A stretch of 64,000 bases of DNA from the NCBI GenBank assembly GCA_017745115.1, contig JAGIAA010000008.1, positions 23,911 through 87,910 on the forward strand, in the 5' to 3' direction. This document shows, one piece after another, positions 1 to 8,095 of this stretch (the first letter of the stretch is position 1; every line of letters starts with the position of its first letter). This DNA comes from Sphingobium sp. Its GTDB lineage: Bacteria > Pseudomonadota > Alphaproteobacteria > Sphingomonadales > Sphingomonadaceae. The notes under the pieces are model-generated. The model saw nothing but the letters and a program-made list of their open reading frames with translations, made no database searches and was not told the DNA's origin. The position numbers were made by a program, and so were the translations under genes.

Positions 1-944
1 TTTCTCAGGCGCTGCGCATTGCCCGCGGCGTCAGCCAGATATAGGGCTTCGAAACGGTCTTGCTGGTTTTTTGGCATATGATCGATTTGAACTCCGCGTT
101 TCCTGGCTTCCCCGAACCCGGCGCCCACGGCGCTGCGCACTTCGCGGGCGAGAGCGGCCTCCCAGACTGCGGTGGATTCCGTCAGAAGGGCGCGTTGTTC
201 GTCGGTTAGGCGCTTCCACTTGGCTTCGTTCATGGCGCGGGCCGGATAGGCGCCGCGCGGAACGGCCAGCGTGTTGAAGAAGCGCGCAATCTCCGCGAAG
301 TGCAGGGCCTTGAACGTGTCGGCGGGGGCGATGACGCCATCAATCTCTCCCTTGGCGATGGCGGAATAGACGTCGGCCATCGGCATGTTGACTGCATCCA
401 CGCCCAGTTGTTCAAGCACGGAAAGAAGTTCGGACGGCGCGCGCAGGCGCAGGCCCTTGAGGTCTGCCAGCGAGCGTATCCGCCGGTCGCGCGTCACGAT
501 GCCGGGCAACGATCCGCCTTGGACCGCGAGGATGTGGAGACCGTGCAGTTCTCTGCCGATCTGCGGGTTGGCAGCCGCGATGCAGCGGTAAAGCGCAACC
601 TGTGCCTCGACCGCCTTCACGCCACTGTAAAAGCCGGACTGGATGCGGATAAGATGTGTGCCGCCCCGTACATAGATGGGCGTAACCAGCCCGATATCGG
701 CGATCCCGTGGCGCAGCTCTTCCATCGACATATCCGAAGAGAGCAGCGAGCCCGACCAGTAGGTCTTGATGCGCAGCTTGCCCCCGGAGCGCTTCTCCAC
801 ATAGTCGATCCAGCTCAGATCCGCGCGGCTGAACGGATGCTGCGGCGAATAGGGCGTGGCGTAGGTGAGCTCCGTCACGCCGGTCGGGAGAGGGCGGCTA
901 CAGGCTGTGAGCAACAGGCTCAGTATGAGCGCTGCCTTCTTCAC
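1..944 (-). CDS. dctP: TRAP transporter substrate-binding lipoprotein, DctP type (3' end cut by window edge)
   Basis: This is the periplasmic solute receptor of a TRAP transporter, which would capture an organic acid for the DctQM permease encoded upstream in the same operon. Translation from GTG at 944 gives a short hydrophobic leader ending in the lipobox-like LLTAC, so it is probably a lipoprotein. The DctP fold is recognisable from TYWSGSLLSS, EELRHGIADIG, the DLKGLRLRAPSE segment that carries the substrate-binding arginine in the family, and KGEIDGVIAP. The GTG start overlaps the TGA of the preceding gene (GTGA), so translation is probably coupled. About 314 residues are visible and no stop is reached, so the C-terminus lies outside the window. 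Family assignment is firm; the ligand is unknown. Confidence 0.9.
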   Translation of the reverse strand, partial: MKKAALILSLLLTACSRPLPTGVTELTYATPYSPQHPFSRADLSWIDYVEKRSGGKLRIKTYWSGSLLSSDMSMEELRHGIADIGLVTPIYVRGGTHLIRIQSGFYSGVKAVEAQVALYRCIAAANPQIGRELHGLHILAVQGGSLPGIVTRDRRIRSLADLKGLRLRAPSELLSVLEQLGVDAVNMPMADVYSAIAKGEIDGVIAPADTFKALHFAEIARFFNTLAVPRGAYPARAMNEAKWKRLTDEQRALLTESTAVWEAALAREVRSAVGAGFGEARKRGVQIDHMPKNQQDRFEALYLADAAGNAQRLR

Positions 945-2227
945 GCCACGCCCCGCTCTTTGAGGAAATCAGCGACCATCGCGACCATGTGATCATGGTC
1001 CCAGTTCTTGGCGTCGACCATGTCGGCGTCGATCATCAGCACGGGCACGCCCGCTGCTTCGAGCGCCTGTGCCGTCAGCTTGGTGCCTGACTGCGAGAGG
1101 CGATTGTCTGGCGGCAGGAGGATGACGGCCGCATCGACGCCGCAACGCTCCGCCTCGGACGTCATCCAGCCGTTCATCCAGGGTGGCAGATGCAGCACTT
1201 CGTTCATCGAGCAGATCCGGCTCGCAAGAGCGTCCATAGGCCTGCCCTTGAGTTCGCGGATGTACTGAGGGCCGGCAAAAGGCATGTACATGGACCAGAC
1301 GAACACGGCGCCCATCGTCTCCTCCAGCGCCTGGTAGAAGCCGGGGTCGTGCCACAGCCCGGCGCCGATCCACATGAGGCGGATCCGCTCATTGGAGTTG
1401 ACGCCCGCTCCCGCAGCGATGCGCTCGAGCACTTCATCCCGGAACTTGCGAGCATGCTCGACCGCCCAATCTGATCCGCGATGCCATTGCGGGATCATAA
1501 CATTGGGCATCTGTTCGGCGATCGAAACGGGGCAGGGCCTTGCTTCACCGATTGCCTGCGCCGCTTCCCAGATATAGCCTTCCTGCTCGTTCACGCGCTC
1601 CATGAGCCTGACGAACTTTGCTTCGTCGAAAGTTTTGCCGGTTCGCTCTTCCAGCCGCGCGATCAGGTCCCGCATTTCCTCCACGAGAAGGGCTATGCGC
1701 TCGGGTCCGTAAACCTCGTCCCATTCCGTCCGGCTGCGGGAAAACCACCGTGGATCCTTTTCTTCCCAGGCCGGTGCCTCGATCGGAAAAAATTCCGTAC
1801 CCAGTGCGTCGGCCCACTGCCCGAAGACATGCTGGATGCAGTCGCAGGTCAGCCGCGCGACCAGCATCGTCGGGCGTGGCAAGCCCCCCCACGGTGCTGT
1901 GGCCGGATCGTTGGCGAGGGTGCAGGCAAGTCCGAGCGAGCAATATTTGCAGCTGTTGGCGGGATAGCCCTTTTCGACCATCGCCTCGAAATAGCGGCCG
2001 GAAAGCTGCTTGGCGGAGATATAGGCAGACCACCATTGGTTGGCGATGACTGGGATGTCCATCGCGTGGAAGATCTCATGCGGCGTATCGGCCTGGGCGA
2101 TGACGAAAGGCTCGCCGTCGTCCACCACGCGCTGCTTGAGGCGCTGGCCGAACGCCTTCTGATAGGCATTGGCTTCGGCGGTGCAGGCGAGCAGCTTCTT
2201 GCTGCGTTGGCCGGTGGCGGTGCTCAT
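941..2227 (-). CDS. 2-hydroxyacyl-CoA dehydratase / benzoyl-CoA reductase-like subunit (HGD-D family), cysteine-bearing large subunit
   Basis: A 428-residue member of the HGD-D family, whose [4Fe-4S] proteins dehydrate 2-hydroxyacyl-CoA or reduce aromatic acyl-CoA rings in the cytoplasm. The family pattern is visible: DTPHEIFHAMDIPVIANQ near residues 47-64, the cysteine cluster Cys93/Cys96/Cys102 in a GYPANSCKYC context, Cys128/Cys130 in LTCDC followed by the FEPW-like FPIEAP, and later Cys339 and Cys362. The ATG at 2227 is preceded by GCAGGAG and overlaps the upstream TGA (ATGA). It sits between a CoA transferase and dctP and pairs with the smaller HGD-D gene at 4308-5204. No ATP-dependent activator of the BadF/HgdC type is visible in the window. 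The substrate cannot be read from sequence; reductase and dehydratase are equally possible. Confidence 0.82.
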   Translation of the reverse strand: MSTATGQRSKKLLACTAEANAYQKAFGQRLKQRVVDDGEPFVIAQADTPHEIFHAMDIPVIANQWWSAYISAKQLSGRYFEAMVEKGYPANSCKYCSLGLACTLANDPATAPWGGLPRPTMLVARLTCDCIQHVFGQWADALGTEFFPIEAPAWEEKDPRWFSRSRTEWDEVYGPERIALLVEEMRDLIARLEERTGKTFDEAKFVRLMERVNEQEGYIWEAAQAIGEARPCPVSIAEQMPNVMIPQWHRGSDWAVEHARKFRDEVLERIAAGAGVNSNERIRLMWIGAGLWHDPGFYQALEETMGAVFVWSMYMPFAGPQYIRELKGRPMDALASRICSMNEVLHLPPWMNGWMTSEAERCGVDAAVILLPPDNRLSQSGTKLTAQALEAAGVPVLMIDADMVDAKNWDHDHMVAMVADFLKERGVA

Positions 2228-4311
2228 TGAAATACTCCTGCCGCGGCAAGTTCGTCGATACGGTCGTCCGAGAGGCCGCACAGAGTCCGTGCGATCTCGC
2301 GATGATGCTCCCCCATGCCCGGCGCCCGGAACGGCGCGAGCTGGTCGTCTGAAAAACGGATGGGCGTGGCGATGTAGCCAAAGGGGCCGAGCAGGGGATG
2401 ATCGAGCGTCACCAGGGCGCCCCGGCCGGCCAGTTGCGGGTCGCGCTCGATCATGTCCTCGCAATCCTGCGCGACGCCGGCCGCGATACCGGCTGCCTGG
2501 AGTTCGGCTACCGCCCGATGATCCTCGCGTTCCGCGATCCATGCCGCGACATCCTCGCCGGCCACCGCATGCAGCCTGGCAAGGTCGCCGCCATCGAACG
2601 CGCTGAGTGCCACCCAGCGATCGTCGCCGGAGGCACGAAAGACATTCTGGAACAGGACGGCGTGGTCGTTATTGCCCATCCTGCGGGGGCGCTCGCCGGC
2701 TTGCGCCGCAGCAAGCTCGTCGCGCATTTGCTGCACGCATATCTCGTACATCGACGCGTCGATGTGGCAGCCTTTCCCGGTTTCGCGACGGTGCTGCAAG
2801 GCAGCGGAGACGCTGGCTGCCATCACGAAGGGGACGATCACGTCGCCATAGGGGACCGCACCCGGGATGACCGGATCCCGATCGGGATAGCCGGTGAGAT
2901 AGGTGCGGCCGGACAGGGCTCCGCCCGTGCCATCCACACCCCACTCCTGCGCCAACGGGCCGGTCTGTCCGAACACGCTGCCCGAGACCATGATGATGCC
3001 CGGATTGCGCGCAGCCAGATCCTCATAGGAAAGGCCCAGCTTCTTCATGGTGCCCGGCGAGAAATTCTCCACGACCACGTCTGCCCACTCGATCAGCGGA
3101 TCGAGCACTTCGCGCGATAGCGGATTCTTCATGTCGAGTGAGAGGCTGCGCTTGGAGCTGTTGAGGTGCGCGAACCAGGGCTTGTCATCCAGGTTGCCGG
3201 GCTGCGATGCCGCGACCTGCACGTCGAGCCGCGCAAGGTCCGGGCGGGTCCGGCTCTCGATCTTGACGATCTCGGCGCCGAGATCGCCCAAGGTCTTCGT
3301 GGTGATCGAACCGACCAGCGCCCAGGCGAAATCCAGCACGCGGACACCGGCAAGGGGCCCCGGACGGGCGGCTGTGCGCGCGGCGGGCGCAGGTGCCGCC
3401 TCCATGCCGTCACGGAACAGGGCGAAACGATCGGGCAGGCCGGACTGGGTCGCAAAGAAGCCTCGGGCCGCGAGATGGGCGTCGTTCAGCACATCGGCGG
3501 GCTCATTGACGACGCAGGCGTTGATCCCGCGCCGCCGGCCTTCCTCGGCGATCTCTGCCTTAGTGCGAGATTCAAAGAAGGCGGCAATGGCTGCCTCCCA
3601 TGTTGCGCGCGTTTCGGCGGGCAGGGTGGAACGATTGTAGCTGAGCCAGTCGGTGCCGCGCAGCGGATTGTCCACGCCCGCCTCGTCCATCCAGTCGGAC
3701 AAGGCCTGGTTGGCGGGAGCGCCCAGCCGTCCAGTCATCAGCGAATGGAAGCACCAGCCATCGGCAAGAGACCAGATTGCACGGACCGTGGCCTTGCCAT
3801 AAGCGAGGGCGCCGCCGACCCGGCTCAGCTTGCGCCGGTCAAACTGCCAGACCAGTACGCCGTTGGTGTTCCGGCTGAAGGCAACTTGTTGGATCGATAC
3901 ATCGACATGTTGGCCCTTGCCGTGCGTCCCGCGTGCATAATGGGCCGCCATGGCGCCTGCCGCGGCGACCATGTCTGCATGAAAGGTGCAGGCGTCGGCG
4001 GCTTCCTTGACCGGCGGCAGGCCGGGTTCGCCGGTAACGCGCAACGCGCCGCCCATTGCCGAGGCCACGAGTTCGCTGCCGCGCCAAAGCGAACGAGGGC
4101 CGCCCGATCCAAATGTGGTGACGGAGACATGGACCGCATTGTCCGGAATGGCGACGCCGTCCAATCGCTCGAGACCGAGGTCATCGATCACGAAGGACGC
4201 GCCGTCGACGAGGCCGCCGAGCTCTGCCCCGAGCGAGGCGAGATAGCGCGCCAGTGGGCGCTCGGCCATGCCGCCAAGGATGGCGACGCGATGTCCGGCA
4301 AGCGGCTTCAT
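2224..4311 (-). CDS. Tandem-domain CaiB/BaiF (class III) CoA transferase
   Basis: A 695-residue protein made of two CaiB/BaiF-type units, whereas ordinary class III CoA transferases have one unit of about 400 residues. The N-terminal unit (about 1-315) lacks a complete Rossmann start but keeps GKGQHVDVSIQQ near 131-142. The C-terminal unit (about 318-695) begins with the classic PLAGVRVLDFAWALVGS, then LGDLGAEIVKIE, VVENFSPGTMKKLGL, and GKGCHIDASMYE near 512-523 with the acidic residues typical of the active site. It probably attaches CoA to the imported acid to feed the flanking HGD-D enzymes. It starts at ATG 4311, overlapping the upstream TGA by 4 bp. Double-length CaiB proteins occur, and one unit may be structural. 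Donor and acceptor are unknown. Confidence 0.85.
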   Translation of the reverse strand: MKPLAGHRVAILGGMAERPLARYLASLGAELGGLVDGASFVIDDLGLERLDGVAIPDNAVHVSVTTFGSGGPRSLWRGSELVASAMGGALRVTGEPGLPPVKEAADACTFHADMVAAAGAMAAHYARGTHGKGQHVDVSIQQVAFSRNTNGVLVWQFDRRKLSRVGGALAYGKATVRAIWSLADGWCFHSLMTGRLGAPANQALSDWMDEAGVDNPLRGTDWLSYNRSTLPAETRATWEAAIAAFFESRTKAEIAEEGRRRGINACVVNEPADVLNDAHLAARGFFATQSGLPDRFALFRDGMEAAPAPAARTAARPGPLAGVRVLDFAWALVGSITTKTLGDLGAEIVKIESRTRPDLARLDVQVAASQPGNLDDKPWFAHLNSSKRSLSLDMKNPLSREVLDPLIEWADVVVENFSPGTMKKLGLSYEDLAARNPGIIMVSGSVFGQTGPLAQEWGVDGTGGALSGRTYLTGYPDRDPVIPGAVPYGDVIVPFVMAASVSAALQHRRETGKGCHIDASMYEICVQQMRDELAAAQAGERPRRMGNNDHAVLFQNVFRASGDDRWVALSAFDGGDLARLHAVAGEDVAAWIAEREDHRAVAELQAAGIAAGVAQDCEDMIERDPQLAGRGALVTLDHPLLGPFGYIATPIRFSDDQLAPFRAPGMGEHHREIARTLCGLSDDRIDELAAAGVFQ

Positions 4312-5204
4312 GCCGTCAGTCCTTTCAGAAAATCTTCGATCTCGCGGTCGACGCCATCGCGCCCAGCCCAGTTTCTTCGGGTGAGGCAAAGCACCGGTAG
4401 TCCTGCCGCTTCGAGCGCCTGGCGCTGGGACGGCAGGTGCCACACCAGGGCTTCCTCTTCCTCGGTGTACCAAAGGATGGCCGCTGTGGCGCCAGTGGAG
4501 CGGGCATCATCGACCACGCGCTGCGCCGGATCATATTGGCTGCGCGGTCCTCTTTCCACCGAGTGCAGCTGGGAGCCGATGGCGTGCGCCGGGTCGCCCG
4601 TTCCTTCCTGGACGGCACCGCCCATCTCGTCCCACAGGTCACCGAGCGTCAGGCCGCTGGCATTCCAGCCGCAGGACTCGACCATCTCATGGAGCCGCCG
4701 GTCCGGTGGCAGCGTGCCCGTGGTCAAGCAGGTCGGCCCCTTCGCAGGGGTCTTCGCGAGCCGGGCCCGATCAAGCCTGAGAACATTGCTTTCCCGAATG
4801 CCGCGTTCCAGCGTATCGTCGTCGAGATCGAATTTGTCCGCGAGCTTGCGAACCTGGGCAACCAGATGCTGCTCGCTGGATCTGCGCTTCAGCAGCGTCA
4901 CATCGAATATGGTCGGCCGGGGGCCGCCTAGCAGGCCGCGCGATTGCAACTCACAAATATAGTAATAGAGGCGCTGGCTGTTGTCGTCACTGCGCGAGAA
5001 GATCACGCTTTCCAACTGGTCGAAGGCACCCTGGGCCCAATCTTCCATGATCGAGCGGGCCCAGGGGGCAAATTTGGACTCCAGCCAGGCGTCGGCCTGC
5101 GGCGTCGGCTTGTCGGCAGACCAGCTCAACGGTCCGGCATAACGGCCGGTTGCGATAAGCAGGTCGAAGGGGATGTCGGCACCGACGGTCGCGATCATGG
5201 TCAT
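4308..5204 (-). CDS. Small HGD-D family subunit, divergent and apparently without cluster cysteines
   Basis: A 298-residue protein that I assign to the HGD-D family from its layout and its pairing with the larger subunit. IPFDLLIATG near residues 11-20 matches the family's (I/V)PEELLYAAG segment, and FDQLESVIF is followed by an R-LYYYI segment. The positions where the family normally has Cys (a CPFARS-like motif and a CD-QR motif) read FAPWARS near 45-51 and RSDDNSQRL near 71-79. The remaining cysteines are scattered and do not look like ligands. It may be a non-cluster partner that shapes or stabilises the active site. ATG 5204 overlaps the dctM stop (ATGA). The alternative is an unrelated helper protein, so function is uncertain. 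Confidence 0.62.
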   Translation of the reverse strand: MTMIATVGADIPFDLLIATGRYAGPLSWSADKPTPQADAWLESKFAPWARSIMEDWAQGAFDQLESVIFSRSDDNSQRLYYYICELQSRGLLGGPRPTIFDVTLLKRRSSEQHLVAQVRKLADKFDLDDDTLERGIRESNVLRLDRARLAKTPAKGPTCLTTGTLPPDRRLHEMVESCGWNASGLTLGDLWDEMGGAVQEGTGDPAHAIGSQLHSVERGPRSQYDPAQRVVDDARSTGATAAILWYTEEEEALVWHLPSQRQALEAAGLPVLCLTRRNWAGRDGVDREIEDFLKGLTA

Positions 5205-6508
5205 TGTCCGAGCCAGTGAGGCAGCCCCATCGCCATGATGGGGAAGAGGATGAGAAGGAGCAGGTGAATAAGGTCGCTGGCCAGGAAGGGCAGCACGCCC
5301 TTGAAGATCTTCCGGATGGTCACGTCTGGCATCACGTCATGGATGACATAGAGATTGAGCCCCAGAGGCGGGTGCACGAAGCCGATCTCCATCGCCCTGA
5401 TGATGAAGATGCCGAACCAGATGGGCGACATGCCAAGCCCCTGCACGATCGGCAGGAGGATCGGGGTGGTGAGCAGCATCAGCCCCAGGCCATCGAGTAC
5501 CGAGCCGAGAATGAGCAGCAGCAGCGCGATGAGGATGAGCGTCCATGTCGTGCCCAGGCCGAGGCCGGCGACGCCGTCCGCAATGAGGTTGGCGACACCG
5601 GTGACACCGATGAACACCGAGAAGATCAGTGCGCCGAGGATGACCTGCAGGATCATGCCGCTGGTGCGCAGCGTTTCCGTGAAGGCCTTGTGGAGCACCG
5701 CCAGGCTCAGGCTCCGGCGCCAAATGGTGATGGCGAAGGAGCCGGCCGCGCCCACGGAAGCCGCTTCGGACGGGCTCATCCAACCCATGGCGATCGCGGT
5801 GATGACGACCACGATGAGCAGCAGCATGTCGCTCACCTTGCCCATCGCGCGTATCCGCTCGCTCCACGGCGCGCGTTCGCTGCGCGGCGCGATGGAGGGG
5901 CGCCAGAGCACGAGAAGCCAGACCACCGCGAGATAGAACAGCGCCTGGGTCAGTCCGGGAATGATGGCGGCCGTGAACATTTGGCCGATGGACTGTTCCG
6001 CGATGATACCGAACACGATGAGCGCGCCCGAGGGCGGGATCAGCTGGCCGAGCGTGCCGCCTGCGGCCACCGTGCCGGTCGCCAGTGCGTCCGAATAGCC
6101 GCGCCGCCGCATCTCGGGGAGGGCGACCATGCCGATTGTGGCGGTGGTCGCGAGGCTCGACCCGTTGATGGTGCCGAAACCGGCGCACCCCGCGACGGAG
6201 GCCAGCGCAAGCCCTCCGCGCCGGTGCCCGACGAATTTCGCCGCGGCGTCGAACAGGTCCTTGCTCGCGTCGGCAGCGAAGAGAAGCTGGGCGATCAGCA
6301 TGAACAGGGGAAGGGTCCCCAGCTCGTAGCGGATCAATGTGTCGAAGGTGACGACGCCTGCCTTGATCAGCGCGGGCTCAATGCCCAGCACCAGTATGAG
6401 GCCGCCAATGCCGACGAGACCGAGTGCCACGCCGATCGGCGTGCCGGCGATGAGCAGGGCGAAGAGGATGAAGATGCCGACAAGGCCGGTGCCGGGCGTT
6501 GCCATCAT
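5201..6508 (-). CDS. dctM: TRAP transporter large permease subunit, DctM type
   Basis: A 435-residue, highly hydrophobic inner-membrane protein with about 11-12 predicted helices. DctM family segments are clear: FALLIAGTPIGVALGLVG at the start, ATTATIGMVALPEMRRRGY, AAGGTLGQLIPPSGALIVFG, TPILLPIVQGLGMSPIWFG and FVHPPLGLNLYVI. It forms the Na+-driven channel of the transporter with DctQ and receives substrate from DctP. ATG 6508 follows AAGGAGCC at proper spacing, with a second ATG immediately after, and overlaps the dctQ stop by 4 bp. Here the order dctQ-dctM is interrupted from dctP by three CoA-enzyme genes, which ties transport closely to CoA activation. Confidence 0.95.
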   Translation of the reverse strand: MMATPGTGLVGIFILFALLIAGTPIGVALGLVGIGGLILVLGIEPALIKAGVVTFDTLIRYELGTLPLFMLIAQLLFAADASKDLFDAAAKFVGHRRGGLALASVAGCAGFGTINGSSLATTATIGMVALPEMRRRGYSDALATGTVAAGGTLGQLIPPSGALIVFGIIAEQSIGQMFTAAIIPGLTQALFYLAVVWLLVLWRPSIAPRSERAPWSERIRAMGKVSDMLLLIVVVITAIAMGWMSPSEAASVGAAGSFAITIWRRSLSLAVLHKAFTETLRTSGMILQVILGALIFSVFIGVTGVANLIADGVAGLGLGTTWTLILIALLLLILGSVLDGLGLMLLTTPILLPIVQGLGMSPIWFGIFIIRAMEIGFVHPPLGLNLYVIHDVMPDVTIRKIFKGVLPFLASDLIHLLLLILFPIMAMGLPHWLGQ

Positions 6509-6948
6509 GGCCGGCTCCTTCCCACGGCTTTGCGCAGCCATGCCACTAGGACGATGGCCAGGCAGATGTTGCAGATGATACGCAGGAGGCGGAAGGGCAG
6601 GTGCAGTAACTCGCTGACTTCCTGGCTGTACCAGAGGTCCGACGCGATCCAGAGGCACCCCGCAAGGGATGCCGCGGTCAGGGCCGCCCCGAGCAGCGAC
6701 GAGGCCCGGCCATTTCTTTCCTTCCAGACCGGCGCCATCCGATCGACAAGTATGTGGACGCGTGCGTGGCTGCCGGCGGCCGTGGCGACGATGAGCGCAA
6801 TCCCGCCCGCGACGAGCACGCAGGCCTGCACGAGTTCGATCGAACCGCGCAGGGGAATGCCGGCGTGACGCCCGAGGACGGCAAGAAGGTCCGTTGCGCA
6901 GGCCAGCGTCAGCGCCATGCCGCCGATCCAGATGTGGATGCTCTTCAA
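6505..6948 (-). CDS. dctQ: TRAP transporter small permease subunit, DctQ type
   Basis: A 147-residue membrane protein with four predicted helices, the size and layout of DctQ. The characteristic central segment is present as AAGSHARVHILVDRM followed by a soluble loop, and the C-terminal helix is followed by basic residues. I place the start at TTG 6948 because it overlaps the CapA gene's TGA (TTGA) and has GGGGAG about 5 nt upstream. ATG 6918 is the alternative and would cut into the first helix. It would form the membrane part of the TRAP carrier with DctM. Confidence 0.85.
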   Translation of the reverse strand: MKSIHIWIGGMALTLACATDLLAVLGRHAGIPLRGSIELVQACVLVAGGIALIVATAAGSHARVHILVDRMAPVWKERNGRASSLLGAALTAASLAGCLWIASDLWYSQEVSELLHLPFRLLRIICNICLAIVLVAWLRKAVGRSRP

Positions 6949-8066
6949 GCCCGCTCCCCTCCCGGCTGTACCCAGCCTGCCTCGTCGATCATGATCGGTG
7001 GCAGGTCCGCAGCGACGGTGATGTCGGCAATATAGCGCATGATCTCCTTGGCCCTGGCACCTTCTGCCATGACGGGTCGGCCCGGCGGCTCGATGTGAAC
7101 GGGCATGATACCGGCCTCGATCCGCCCGTCGGCATGCCACGAGAGGCGGCCCAGCATGGCGTTGATGGCTTCCGGATGGAACGGGGCGAGCGTGTATGCC
7201 GGGTCGGGTTCGAAGCCGAAGAGGCGCTTGCGGCGTTCCGCCCATTCCCGCCGGGCGGGATGATCCTGTGCGGAACTTAGTGCCCGCGTGACGACGCAGC
7301 CATTGCCAAGGCCATGGAAGATCGGCCGATCCTGGTAAAATTCGATGCCCCGGACGATATGGGCATGGTGGGCAAGGACCACGTCGGCACCAGCGTCGAT
7401 CGCCGCATGGGCGATGGGTCGCTCATAGGGTGCGAGACGGGCAGGGGTGTGGACGATCCCTTTGTGCAGGGCGACCAGCACGAGGTCGGCACTTTTGCGC
7501 GCGGATACGATGTCGCTGGCCAGTATAGCAGGGACGTCTGCAGACATGCGATCGAGCGCAGCGGCGGGTGCAATGGGTGCGCCGTCGGCCGTATCCACAC
7601 GCAGCCAGGCGCACCCTGCCCGCGTTCCGGTAGCCCAGGCGGCTTCAGGGCCCACACAATTATAGCTGAGAAGCGCGACGCGCCGGTTTCTGCAGGCCAT
7701 GATCGCCGGCTTACGGGCCTCTCCCAGAGTCTGACCGGCACCAGAATGGCCTATGCTGAGCCGATCAAGCTCGGATATGGTTTGAGCGATGCCTTCGGCG
7801 CCGCAATCCGCAATATGATTTCCTGCCATGCTCAGGAGATCGAAACCGGCCTCGCGGATCGCGGCAAGATTTTCCAGGGGCGCTGCGGGAGCCGGTACGT
7901 CGCCTAACAGCTCCGCCCCTTGGCCATGCGGAACCTCGAGATGGCCGATCGCCAGATCGGCCATCTGCAACGCAGGCGCAATGCCCGAAAGCCAGTGGCT
8001 GGCGTCCGGTTCGTCGAGAACTAGATCGCCAGCCAGCAGGATTTCAACGGAGTCTTTCATGCTCAT
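6945..8066 (-). CDS. CapA-family metallophosphatase-like protein
   Basis: A 373-residue protein of the CapA (poly-gamma-glutamate synthesis) family, which has a calcineurin-like metallophosphoesterase fold. The family motifs are in order: LLAGDLVLDE near the N-terminus, GHLEVP, the GNH motif in LSMAGNHIADCG, LVLVALHKG, VLAHHAHIVRGIEFYQ and IFHGLGNG. No signal peptide or membrane anchor is seen, so it is probably cytoplasmic. It lies between the TonB receptor (29 bp) and dctQ (4-bp overlap) inside a catabolic operon. Capsule synthesis is therefore an unlikely role; removing an amino-acyl, phosphate or amide group from the substrate is a guess. No strong ribosome binding site is seen upstream of ATG 8066. 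Confidence 0.8.
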   Translation of the reverse strand: MSMKDSVEILLAGDLVLDEPDASHWLSGIAPALQMADLAIGHLEVPHGQGAELLGDVPAPAAPLENLAAIREAGFDLLSMAGNHIADCGAEGIAQTISELDRLSIGHSGAGQTLGEARKPAIMACRNRRVALLSYNCVGPEAAWATGTRAGCAWLRVDTADGAPIAPAAALDRMSADVPAILASDIVSARKSADLVLVALHKGIVHTPARLAPYERPIAHAAIDAGADVVLAHHAHIVRGIEFYQDRPIFHGLGNGCVVTRALSSAQDHPARREWAERRKRLFGFEPDPAYTLAPFHPEAINAMLGRLSWHADGRIEAGIMPVHIEPPGRPVMAEGARAKEIMRYIADITVAADLPPIMIDEAGWVQPGGERA

Positions 8067-8095
8067 TGTATGTAAACGCGATCCGTCGCCTTTGC

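Noticed and set aside
3166..4962. Plus-strand open frame of 598 codons opposite the CoA transferase and small HGD-D genes
   Set aside because: It has no ribosome binding site or family motif and crosses two well-supported genes.
5204..6868. Long plus-strand open frame of 554 codons opposite dctM
   Set aside because: It is rich in Arg, His, Asp and Glu with no hydrophobic core, the usual antisense shadow of a GC-rich membrane-protein gene. DctM on the other strand is unambiguous.
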